From Ammoniphilus sp. YIM 78166 (GTDB lineage Bacteria > Bacillota > Bacilli > Aneurinibacillales > RAOX-1), in the NCBI RefSeq assembly GCF_004522215.1, contig NZ_SDLR01000007.1, positions 124,001 through 188,000 of the forward strand: a stretch of 64,000 nt of DNA, in the 5' to 3' direction. Position numbers and translations under genes: made by a program. Positions within the stretch are counted from its first letter, which is position 1. The number at the start of each line of letters is the position of its first letter. The notes below the pieces were generated by a model. The model did not search any database and was not told the origin of the DNA. It worked only from the letters and a program-made list of their open reading frames with translations. This document shows, piece after piece, positions 24,093-31,100 of the stretch.

Positions 24093-24629
24093 ATGCCAGA
24101 TGAGAAAAAACTTCTTCGCAATCAAAAAGATACGAATGATGATATGATCAACCTTGTCGATAACTTGAATCGGGAAGATGACTTAAAATACAACCGCCGT
24201 TCTTTCTTAAAGACGGCCGTAGGCGCCACGGTGGCTCTTGGCTTAGCCACCGTACCTTTTTCAATTAAGGCGATGATGGACAAAGGTCAGGGGGATACAC
24301 AACGTGTCAAGATCGGGGAATTAGCCGACCTTCCAAAAGGAGAAGCGTTAAACTTTAACTATCCTACTGAATCCGAACCTGCCATCTTGGTTCACACCAA
24401 GGATGGGCAATTAAAGGCTTATAATAATAAATGCACGCATCTTCAATGCCCGGTTTTTTATGAGAGCCAACAAGATGTCTTGCTCTGTCCATGCCACCAA
24501 GGGTTCTTTAGCGTCGAGAATGGGCATCCCGTTGCCGGGCCTCCGCAGCGCGAGCTTCCTCTCATTGAGGTGGAGGTAGTGGATGGGACGATCTATGCCA
24601 TAGGAAGGAAGATTCGCCATGATGCCTAA
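24093..24629 (+). CDS. Tat-exported Rieske [2Fe-2S] protein
   Basis: A 178-residue protein. After a hydrophilic start come NRRSFLK (residues 34-40) and a hydrophobic helix (about 41-58), a Tat-type signal anchor. The Rieske site is complete: CTHLQC (C114, H116, C119) and CPCH (C132, C134, H135), giving two Cys and two His ligands and the disulfide pair. GHPVAGPPQRELP is also typical. It resembles QcrA of the menaquinol:cytochrome c reductase, but the QcrB/QcrC partners are not here. It should face outside the membrane, opposite to the catalytic subunit. It overlaps the next gene by 11 bp. Confidence 0.9.
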   Translation: MPDEKKLLRNQKDTNDDMINLVDNLNREDDLKYNRRSFLKTAVGATVALGLATVPFSIKAMMDKGQGDTQRVKIGELADLPKGEALNFNYPTESEPAILVHTKDGQLKAYNNKCTHLQCPVFYESQQDVLLCPCHQGFFSVENGHPVAGPPQRELPLIEVEVVDGTIYAIGRKIRHDA

Positions 24630-24816
24630 AAAAGGGTGGTGGGCTATTATTTTCGTTTCCTTGGCTGTCAATGTGGTCATGCTGCACTGGACAGTGGAAG
24701 CTTTTTATGGCTTAGAATATGAGCATGTATTTACGTATACGGTTGTGGCATTAGTCTCTGTGGCTATCTCCTTCTTTGCTTACCTAGGATGGAGAAAAGC
24801 GGAATACGGCAAATAA
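24619..24816 (+). CDS. Small membrane protein, last gene of the molybdoenzyme operon
   Basis: A 65-residue protein with two hydrophobic segments (about 8-28 and 37-57). The family is unknown to me. Its start (ATG 24619 or 24622) lies inside the end of the Rieske gene and follows GGAAGGAAG, so the two are translationally coupled. A strong terminator follows. Probably an accessory subunit or anchor of the complex. Confidence 0.7.
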   Translation: MMPKKGWWAIIFVSLAVNVVMLHWTVEAFYGLEYEHVFTYTVVALVSVAISFFAYLGWRKAEYGK

Positions 24817-24821
24817 CCAAG

Positions 24822-24856
24822 AAGACAAGGCTGTTAAAATTCGCCTTGTCTTTTTC
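24822..24856 (+). terminator. Terminator of the molybdoenzyme operon
   Basis: AAGACAAGGC/GCCTTGTCTT with an 11-base loop and T-run. Confidence 0.9.
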
Positions 24857-24917
24857 GTATATTTGACTCTTAACGAGAGAAAAATGAAATAGAATTGATT
24901 GATGAGGGGGCTAACAC

Positions 24918-25166
24918 GTGAACCATGACAAGGACTATGATCGTGATCATGAAGAAGTAGCAAGAGATCAAATGAATGCAAACGCTCTAACGCAAATTTT
25001 AGAGAGTTCGTTAGAAATCGAAACGGAGTTAATGCGAACATATATTATTACGGCAGAGCGGATTCACGAAGATCCGGAGCTTAGGGAAAGACTTCAGAAT
25101 TTTGCCGAAGGCAATGCCAAGAGGACTCGGCAGCTCATGGATGAGTTAAGCAACATTAAAGGATAA
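24918..25166 (+). CDS. Small helical protein, unknown function
   Basis: An 82-residue protein predicted to be two helices after a charged, aspartate-rich start. The stretch from LESSLEIETELMRTY to RTRQLMDEL looks like half of a ferritin-like four-helix bundle, but the metal ligands are not convincing. It starts with GTG after GAGGGGG and has its own terminator. Confidence 0.6.
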   Translation: MNHDKDYDRDHEEVARDQMNANALTQILESSLEIETELMRTYIITAERIHEDPELRERLQNFAEGNAKRTRQLMDELSNIKG

Positions 25167-25201
25167 CAAAAAGACTAGCCTAATGGACTAGTCTTTTTGT
25201 T
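25166..25201. terminator. Bidirectional terminator at 25.2 kb
   Basis: AAAAAGACTAG/CTAGTCTTTTT between two convergent genes. Confidence 0.88.
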
Positions 25202-25208
25202 TTAACGA

Positions 25209-25751
25209 TTACCATGCCCCTGTCGGTTCAATGACTAGTGAGGGTCTGGATAGGGTTTGTTCTCCTGCAGCGGTGATTAGGGTACATTCCGTAATCCCAA
25301 ATCCGTTTGTGGAGGACTCGGTGTAATCCATTAATAAGCCTTCACTGATCACCCTTCCTTCTGGGTCTAGGACTTTCACCTTTTGACCTTTCATGGATTG
25401 ATGTTTGGCACGGAGGAGGAACAGCTCCCAGGCGGAAAAGTTGGTGATAATGTACGCTCCTTCACCGGTGGGGAGGTAACCCAACAAGCTGTTCGTATCC
25501 TCTATAGTACCCTCTAACTCGCCCAGGACGCCTTTTAATGCTAGGTGGATGGCCGTGTACTCCGACATGTTCAGGCTGCCAGGGAAGGCAATAGAAGCCT
25601 CTCCTGGGGTGGCCTGAGGCTCTAGTCGCGCCAGCTGCTTTTGGTCCTTCGTCTCCAAAACATAATAGCCTTGCGCTCTTTTAAACCCGTGTTCAGTAAG
25701 GGCCTGATCTATATCGCGGGATGGGTTATATTGTATCATGGCAGAAAGCAT
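25209..25751 (-). CDS. Protein of unknown function in the nitrate island
   Basis: A 180-residue soluble protein without cysteines, signal peptide or a motif I can name. Two regions alternate strands and helices (residues 10-75 and 110-180). The start is supported by AAAGGAG ahead of ATG 25751. It lies between the molybdoenzyme operon and narK on the opposite strand. It may be unrelated to nitrate metabolism. Confidence 0.6.
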   Translation of the reverse strand: MLSAMIQYNPSRDIDQALTEHGFKRAQGYYVLETKDQKQLARLEPQATPGEASIAFPGSLNMSEYTAIHLALKGVLGELEGTIEDTNSLLGYLPTGEGAYIITNFSAWELFLLRAKHQSMKGQKVKVLDPEGRVISEGLLMDYTESSTNGFGITECTLITAAGEQTLSRPSLVIEPTGAW

Positions 25752-25883
25752 GGCTTACGTCTCCTTTTTCGCTTCATTTGATGTTTAATCCTAAGGCATG
25801 ATACCGGGATAGTCGATGAAAAAAATCACACCTATGCTTCTTCTAAGGGCTCTTTGTGAACAAAAAACGAATCCGGTTCTATT

Positions 25884-25926
25884 TGTGAGTTTCGTCACAC
25901 CTGCGCCCTATTGATTTCCTTATGAT
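25884..25926 (+). promoter_or_regulatory. Fnr-dependent promoter of the narK pair
   Basis: A perfect Fnr box TGTGAGTTTCGTCACA lies at 25884-25899. The -10 TATGAT at 25921-25926 predicts a start at about 25933, so the box is centred at -41.5. B. subtilis narK is also Fnr-dependent. Confidence 0.88.
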
Positions 25927-26027
25927 ATAAGTATCAGCCGGACAGCTGAATCGATGATCATCAAACCAAAAGCTAGTCTTACTTATTATCAACAAAAGGA
26001 CTTATTATCCATTAGGAGGAATCAAAA

Positions 26028-27353
26028 ATGAAGACGGAAACCATCGGGACAAAGACTGGTGGACGGATCGGGGCAAACTGGAATCCGGAAAATGAAACAT
26101 TCTGGGAAGCAGAAGGGAAACGGCACGCCAGAAGAAACTTACTAATCTCCGTACCAGCGCTCTTAATCGCTTTCGCCGTTTGGCAAATCTGGTCTGTCGT
26201 AGCCGTTCGCTTGAATGATGTCGGCTTTGCTTTTACATCCAGTCAACTTTTTACACTTGCTGCTTTACCAGGACTTACAGGAGCGACGCTTCGTATCTTT
26301 TATACCTTCCTGCCAGGAATCTTTGGAGGGAAAAACTGGACGGTTATTTCAACAGCTTCCTTACTCATTCCTTCAATAGGAATCGGCTTTGCCGTTCAGA
26401 ACCCCGAAACGAGCTTTACAACTATGGCCATATTAGCGGCACTCTGCGGACTTGGCGGAGGAAACTTCTCATCCTCCATGGCTAACATCAGCTTCTTTTT
26501 CCCTAAGAAGGCTAAAGGAACGGCTCTTGGGATTAATGCTGGAATCGGGAATCTCGGTGTAAGTACAGTACAGTTCATCACCCCGATTGTCATTACGACG
26601 GGTATTTTTGGTGCATGGGGTGGAGTCAATCAGCAATTAGCCAATGGCTCTGACGTTTGGATCCAAAACGCAGCCTTTATCTGGGTTATACCGATCGTTT
26701 TAGTTACTATTGCAGCAATGTTTGGAATGGATAACCTTTCTTCCGCAAAACAATCCTTCAAAGATCAAGCGGTTATCTTTAAGAGAAAACATACATGGAT
26801 CATGACTTGGCTTTATGTAATGTGCTTTGGTTCCTTTATCGGTTACTCTGCAGCGTTTCCGCTGTTGATCAAGTCTCAATTTGCGGACTTGAACGTGATT
26901 CACCTGGCTTTCTTAGGACCGCTAGTGGGTGCTGCAATTCGACCTTTCGGCGGATGGCTATCCGATAAACTGGGTGGAGCCTTCGTTACCTTCTGGGACA
27001 TCATCGTTATGATTGCCGCAACATTCGGAGTTATCTATTTCTTAAATGCCAATAACTTTACTGGATTCTTGATTATGTTCCTTATCTTATTTACTACAAC
27101 AGGAATAGCGAATGGTTCAACCTTCCGTATGATTCCTTTCATCTTCCCGGCAAAAGAAGCGGCTCCAGTCCTTGGATTTACGGCAGCCATCGGTGCTTAC
27201 GGTGCTTTCTTCATTCCTAAAATCTTCGGATGGTCTATTGCGACCACAGGAGCGGCAAACTTAGCCTTGTATCTTTTCATCGGGTATTACGCGATTAGTT
27301 TAGTGATTACATGGTACTACTACTCAAGAAAGAATGCAGAAGTGAAGTGTTAG
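26028..27353 (+). CDS. narK: Nitrate/nitrite transporter NarK, type 2-like
   Basis: A 441-residue major facilitator with 12 membrane helices. The nitrate signatures are present: GGGNFSSSMANIS near residue 144 and TTGIANGSTFRMIPFIF near 365. The N-terminal 40 residues are hydrophilic. NarK2-type proteins exchange nitrate for nitrite across the membrane, which suits a cytosolic nitrate reductase. Assignment to type 2 is by general appearance. ATG 26028 follows TAGGAGG, and the Fnr promoter lies about 95 bp upstream. Confidence 0.9.
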   Translation: MKTETIGTKTGGRIGANWNPENETFWEAEGKRHARRNLLISVPALLIAFAVWQIWSVVAVRLNDVGFAFTSSQLFTLAALPGLTGATLRIFYTFLPGIFGGKNWTVISTASLLIPSIGIGFAVQNPETSFTTMAILAALCGLGGGNFSSSMANISFFFPKKAKGTALGINAGIGNLGVSTVQFITPIVITTGIFGAWGGVNQQLANGSDVWIQNAAFIWVIPIVLVTIAAMFGMDNLSSAKQSFKDQAVIFKRKHTWIMTWLYVMCFGSFIGYSAAFPLLIKSQFADLNVIHLAFLGPLVGAAIRPFGGWLSDKLGGAFVTFWDIIVMIAATFGVIYFLNANNFTGFLIMFLILFTTTGIANGSTFRMIPFIFPAKEAAPVLGFTAAIGAYGAFFIPKIFGWSIATTGAANLALYLFIGYYAISLVITWYYYSRKNAEVKC

Positions 27354-27360
27354 AACATTT

Positions 27361-27384
27361 AGGTGTACCTTTACAGGTACACCT
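27361..27384 (+). repeat. Perfect palindromic hairpin between the two narK genes
   Basis: AGGTGTACCT and AGGTACACCT form a 10-bp stem around TTAC, 8 bp after the stop of the first narK. There is no T-run, so it is more likely an mRNA processing or stability element than a full terminator. Confidence 0.7.
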
Positions 27385-27412
27385 ATCTGAATATTGATGT
27401 GAGGTGACGATA

Positions 27413-28624
27413 ATGAGGTTGAAGGATTTTGCCAAGGCAGGACATCCACCCACTCTTCTAAGTGCATTTCTCTACTTTGATATCAGTTTTATGATTTGGG
27501 TGATTCTTGGAGCAACAGGTACGTTTATTGTAGAAGATCTAGGGTTATCTCCGGCCCAGAAAGGGTTGATGGTAGGGATTCCGGTTCTTGGAGGAGCTTT
27601 AATGAGGATTCCCATGGGACTGCTTGCTGACCGTTATGGCGGAAAGCGGATGGGAATGATCGGCATGCTATTGACTATGATTCCGTTGACGTGGGGATGG
27701 TTGTTTGCCAATAGTCTGAGTGAAATTTATGTTCTTGGGTTTTTATTAGGAATTGCCGGCGCCAGCTTTGCTGTAGCCCTGCCCCTAGCAAGCCGATGGT
27801 ATCCCAAGGAGCATCAAGGCTTAGCGATGGGAATCGCCGGTGCAGGAAACAGCGGAACGGTATTGGCGATGCTGTTCGGACCGCGGATTGCAACCGCTTA
27901 TGATTGGCAGACGGTATTTGGTTTAGCCCTTATTCCTCTCGTGATTGCCTTCATCGTATTTGCTACTTTTGCTAAGGATTGTTCAACAGAGGCGAAACCC
28001 ATGAAGTTTGCCGAGTATATGCGCGTGATGAAGCAAAAGGAGCCTTGGCTGTTCGCTTTCTTCTACAGCTTATCCTTCGGTGGCTTTGTTGGACTTACCA
28101 GCTATTTGACCCTGTTTTTCTTTGATCAATACGGAGTAAGTAAAGTAAGGGCGGGAGATTTCGTCACACTCGTGGTGTTTGCTGGAAGCTTTGTACGTCC
28201 CATTGGAGGGTATCTAGCAGATAAGTATGGGGGTATGAAACTGCTCGTGTTCCTCTTTGGAGGAGCGGCCGCCACGATGTTTATTGTCGGCACCCTGCCG
28301 CCAGTTTATGTTGCTTTATCTCTTCTGTTTGTAACCTTAATTTTTATGGGGGCAGCCAATGGAGCGCTATTCCAGGTCATTCCCGTAAGATTCCCAAAAG
28401 AAGTCGGACTGCTGACGGGGTTCGTCGGAGCGGCGGGAGGCTTGGGAGGGTTCTTCCTTCCGAATATCCTAGGAACGTTCAAGCAAGTCACAGGCTCTTA
28501 TTCCTATGGCTTCTGGTGGGTGGCAGCCACCATGCTCATAGCGATTTTGTTTATGGTAGGGTTGAAGCGAGTGATTGAGCTGAGAACGCCGAAATTGGCT
28601 AAAAGGAGTAAGGCCGTCCGTTAG
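27413..28624 (+). CDS. Nitrate transporter, NarK type 1-like
   Basis: A 403-residue major facilitator with 12 helices. Signatures are AGASFAVALPLASRWYP near residue 122 and GAANGALFQVIPVRFP near 315. It is related to NarK1/NasA nitrate:proton symporters. Adjacent, separate type 1 and type 2 genes recall the fused NarK1-NarK2 protein of Paracoccus. I chose ATG 27413 with GAGGTGA just upstream; GTG 27404 is an alternative. The stop lies inside the terminator hairpin. Confidence 0.88.
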   Translation: MRLKDFAKAGHPPTLLSAFLYFDISFMIWVILGATGTFIVEDLGLSPAQKGLMVGIPVLGGALMRIPMGLLADRYGGKRMGMIGMLLTMIPLTWGWLFANSLSEIYVLGFLLGIAGASFAVALPLASRWYPKEHQGLAMGIAGAGNSGTVLAMLFGPRIATAYDWQTVFGLALIPLVIAFIVFATFAKDCSTEAKPMKFAEYMRVMKQKEPWLFAFFYSLSFGGFVGLTSYLTLFFFDQYGVSKVRAGDFVTLVVFAGSFVRPIGGYLADKYGGMKLLVFLFGGAAATMFIVGTLPPVYVALSLLFVTLIFMGAANGALFQVIPVRFPKEVGLLTGFVGAAGGLGGFFLPNILGTFKQVTGSYSYGFWWVAATMLIAILFMVGLKRVIELRTPKLAKRSKAVR

Positions 28625-28637
28625 GGACGGCTTTTTA
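28613..28637 (+). terminator. Terminator of the narK operon
   Basis: GCCGTCC with GGACGGC, a short loop containing the stop codon, and a T-run. Confidence 0.88.
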
Positions 28638-28659
28638 GTATGTATAAGTTTGAAGGCGT

Positions 28660-29185
28660 GGAGGATGCTCACGAAACTGAGCGTTTTCCTCCCAAACCGG
28701 TAATGATTCCAAGACCTCGCGAAGGTTTTTCGAGGTTTGGAGTGATTTTGGTCTACTTTTTCTAAGAGCAATCTAAACTTTGGATTAGAATCTCTGATTT
28801 TAAGCTGCTTTTTTAAGTAATTCTGCTTTTATTTTTCGTCTATACCGTTTTTTGGCCCCGAACACTCTCGCACGTGGGCGGATGCTCACAAAATTTTTGA
28901 TTTGCTCACGGAAAAGTGGCATTTGCTCACGAGTTGGTATCGTTTGTTCACGTACCTGTAACCATTCCAGCTAATCTCGGAGGTTTGGTCACGATACTCG
29001 GTGAGTTGCTCCCGAACCCGTAATGGATACAATTAAGATGGAGTCATTGCTTTACTTTTTCTCGGGAAGCGATCGGGCATCCCGGATCACCCTGTGATCA
29101 AGCACCAACTTTAATGCCGGGGATTTTCAATAAACCGATAATGATTCCAAATTGCGTGGAGGTAAATCTCCCCTTAATCTTGCAA
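28660..29185. repeat. Gene-free stretch with degenerate 21-bp repeats and repeated phrases
   Basis: No gene with a ribosome site is seen. TTTGCTCACG or close variants occur at 28901, 28922, 28943 and 28984, with TTGCTCCCG at 29005, a period of about 21 bp. Related GCTCAC words lie near 28668 and 28884. A second phrase, AACCGGTAATGATTCCAA, occurs at about 28695 and again, slightly changed, at about 29135, with a third partial copy near 29015. ACCTCG/CGAGGT (28714-28736) can fold. Confidence 0.55.
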
Positions 29186-29190
29186 GTACG

Positions 29191-29227
29191 TAAAAAGGCC
29201 ATTGTTCTAACCCTGAACAATGGCCTT
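29191..29227 (-). terminator. Terminator of the 37-residue gene
   Basis: Perfect 13-bp stem AAGGCCATTGTTC/GAACAATGGCCTT with a 7-base loop and a T-run on the minus strand. Confidence 0.85.
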
Positions 29228-29235
29228 ACGCGCTG

Positions 29236-29349
29236 TTACCTTTTCCGAGCCAAGCACTCCCGAAGCTTCTGATCGAGGATTTTCTTAAATTCCACATGGA
29301 GAGGTGTTTGGGACTGGTTTACTTGTGAAGAGGTTGTAGTTGGTCTCAT
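29236..29349 (-). CDS. Very short protein of unknown function
   Basis: A 37-codon frame with ATG at 29349 and TAA at 29238-29236. AAAGGTGG lies 7 bp before the ATG and a perfect terminator stands 9 bp after the stop, so it looks like a complete gene unit. The product is basic at its C-terminal end (FKKILDQKLRECLARKR) with a threonine/serine/glutamine-rich start. I do not recognise it. It follows the HAD gene on the same strand by about 70 bp. Confidence 0.55.
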   Translation of the reverse strand: MRPTTTSSQVNQSQTPLHVEFKKILDQKLRECLARKR

Positions 29350-29419
29350 GATGTATCCACCTTTCCATTAAAGTAACTATTATCTTATATGGAAACTTCA
29401 AAGGGGACTATGAAGTTTG

Positions 29420-29989
29420 TCACATGATATTCATCAGGACTTTCTTGCTTAACAGCATATCGACAAGCTGATCCCAGTGGTTCACGCGCTGAAATTGGGA
29501 AATGTGACGATTCCATGGGTGGTCAAAAATGATCTTGGTTTCCACTGGGGACTTCATAATATTATGAGGACCATCATCCACGAATATATCTCCTAGTACT
29601 AGATCCTTGCGGTGGGTGAGGACTAGACTGGGCTGTGTAAGGAAGCCCAGGTTTTCGCGGATCCAGTAGTATTTGTCTTGATAAGCATAGTGTTCACTGG
29701 CGGTTACAAATACGATATCGTAGTAGCAGGACAGCTCCTGAATACCTGCGATTGCCCCTTCTTTTGCGGGCAGATTACGGAAGAATCCCGGCTCTTTATT
29801 AATCTCTTCGAAAATCATGTGCATAATGTCCGGTGGGAGAATACTCGAAAGATCCCACTTTGTCCATTCTTCCTGGTCATAGAGAGTCCCTGTCTTTTCG
29901 TAGATCCGTTTTACCCATGTTGAAGTCTGGTCAACAGTTACATCATCCATGTCTAAGAGAAGAACTTTTCTCCGGTCTGCAATGGTCAT
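29420..29989 (-). CDS. HAD-superfamily 5' nucleotidase (NT5C-like)
   Basis: A 189-residue cytosolic HAD protein. The nucleophile loop is LLLDMDDVTVD near residues 9-19, motif II lies in FVTASEHY, and the acidic motif IV in IFVDDGPHN. This matches the 5'(3')-deoxyribonucleotidase type C family, although that family often has DGV/DGT after the first aspartates. It probably removes phosphate from nucleotides; the substrate is unknown. The start has AAAGGAG upstream. Confidence 0.8.
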   Translation of the reverse strand: MTIADRRKVLLLDMDDVTVDQTSTWVKRIYEKTGTLYDQEEWTKWDLSSILPPDIMHMIFEEINKEPGFFRNLPAKEGAIAGIQELSCYYDIVFVTASEHYAYQDKYYWIRENLGFLTQPSLVLTHRKDLVLGDIFVDDGPHNIMKSPVETKIIFDHPWNRHISQFQRVNHWDQLVDMLLSKKVLMNIM

Positions 29990-30198
29990 TCGTAATCTCC
30001 TTTCATCCTTATGCGTCGATTACCCACTGATGAGGGGTGATTTTGTCGTGTTAACATATATAGATAGAGATCAGGTCGTTTAGAACTACTTTATGAAGAT
30101 TAAAATGGGTTTACATTTTTACCAAAATGGCATATTCGAAAAATAGTGTTTTATATTTTAGTCAATGCAACAATGGAAGGTGCATGTCCAAGAAACTA

Positions 30199-30227
30199 TT
30201 GCTCAAAGCGAAGGATTCCAATATAAT
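30199..30227 (+). promoter_or_regulatory. Promoter of the first cobalamin operon
   Basis: TTGCTC at 30199-30204 and TATAAT at 30222-30227 are spaced 17 bp. The start would be about 20 bp before the riboswitch. The 200 bp before it hold no gene. Confidence 0.65.
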
Positions 30228-30254
30228 ATTAGACAAAATAGCATATTATGGGTG

Positions 30255-30442
30255 AAACAGGTCTTCATTCTAGCAGAATGAAGTTAAAAGGGAAGAGTGG
30301 TAATTGGCAGCATGAGCTTGCCTAAGATTCCAACGCGGTCCCGCCACTGTAAATGAGGAGTTCTCCTTTAGCGTCCACTGTCCATAAGGGATGGGAAGGA
30401 TTAGGAGAGCGTTGATTCATGAGCCAGGAGACCTGCCTGTTT
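30255..30442 (+). ncRNA. Cobalamin riboswitch 1
   Basis: The closing stem pairs AAACAGG (30255-30261) with CCTGTTT (30436-30442). Conserved elements appear in order: TTAAAAGGGAA, GGTCCCGCCACTGT, and GAGCCAGGAGACCTGCC. A downstream hairpin can act as its terminator. It controls cobO to the 35 kb phosphatase. Confidence 0.93.
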
Positions 30443-30499
30443 ACTAAGGTTCGTTTTTTCCTTCGGGTCAAAGGAAAAGCCAGATAACACTAGCTTTTG

Positions 30500-30534
30500 A
30501 AGCCTTGATTTCCTATTGGAACCAGGGCTTTTTC
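30500..30534 (+). terminator. Terminator of riboswitch 1
   Basis: AAGCCTTGATTTCC pairs with GGAACCAGGGCTT, with G-T pairs and one bulge, followed by TTT. It lies just ahead of the ribosome site of cobO. Confidence 0.7.
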
Positions 30535-30551
30535 TATTAAGGAGGGGACAA

Positions 30552-31100
30552 ATGTCGAAGCCAGATAAACAGCGTGGATTAGTGCTTGTCTATACAGGAG
30601 ACGGAAAAGGAAAAACGACCGCTGCATTAGGGGTCGGCGTACGAGCAACGGGCAGAGGGAAAAAGGTACTGATGCTGCAATTTATTAAATCCCCCGAACG
30701 GACCTACGGGGAAAAGATTATCTTTGATAAGCTGGGCATTGAAATTCACCAATTGGGTATCGGATTCACCTGGACGAAAACCCCGGAAGAGCATCGAGCA
30801 GCGCTGCAGGAAGCATGGCATTTTACCAAGCAGAAGGTGGCAGAGGGGAACTATGATGTCGTCATTTTGGATGAATTAAACAATGCCTTGGCCATTCAGA
30901 CTTTCCCGGTGGAGGACGTGCTGCCTTTGCACGAAGTCATTACATGGATTAAGGAACGTCCTTATGGGATGCATATGGTGATTACCGGTCGGAACGCCAA
31001 GCCAGAAATGCTGGACATTGCCGATCTTGTGACAGAAATGAAGCCAGTGAAGCACTATTATGAGGAAGGCATTCCTGCAGTATTGGGGATTGAGTTCTAA
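30552..31100 (+). CDS. cobO: Corrinoid adenosyltransferase (CobO/BtuR type)
   Basis: A 182-residue enzyme that attaches the adenosyl group from ATP to reduced corrinoids. The P-loop GDGKGKTTAALG is near residues 19-30, DVVILDELNNAL near 105-116 and VITGRNAKPEMLDIADLVTEM near 147-167, all typical of CobA/CobO. The start at ATG 30552 follows AAGGAGGGG. The stop overlaps the start of cobD by one base. Confidence 0.93.
   Translation: MSKPDKQRGLVLVYTGDGKGKTTAALGVGVRATGRGKKVLMLQFIKSPERTYGEKIIFDKLGIEIHQLGIGFTWTKTPEEHRAALQEAWHFTKQKVAEGNYDVVILDELNNALAIQTFPVEDVLPLHEVITWIKERPYGMHMVITGRNAKPEMLDIADLVTEMKPVKHYYEEGIPAVLGIEF

Noticed and set aside
24093..24629. QcrA of a standard menaquinol:cytochrome c reductase
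   Set aside because: The qcrB and qcrC genes are absent and the gene is fused by overlap into the molybdoenzyme operon.
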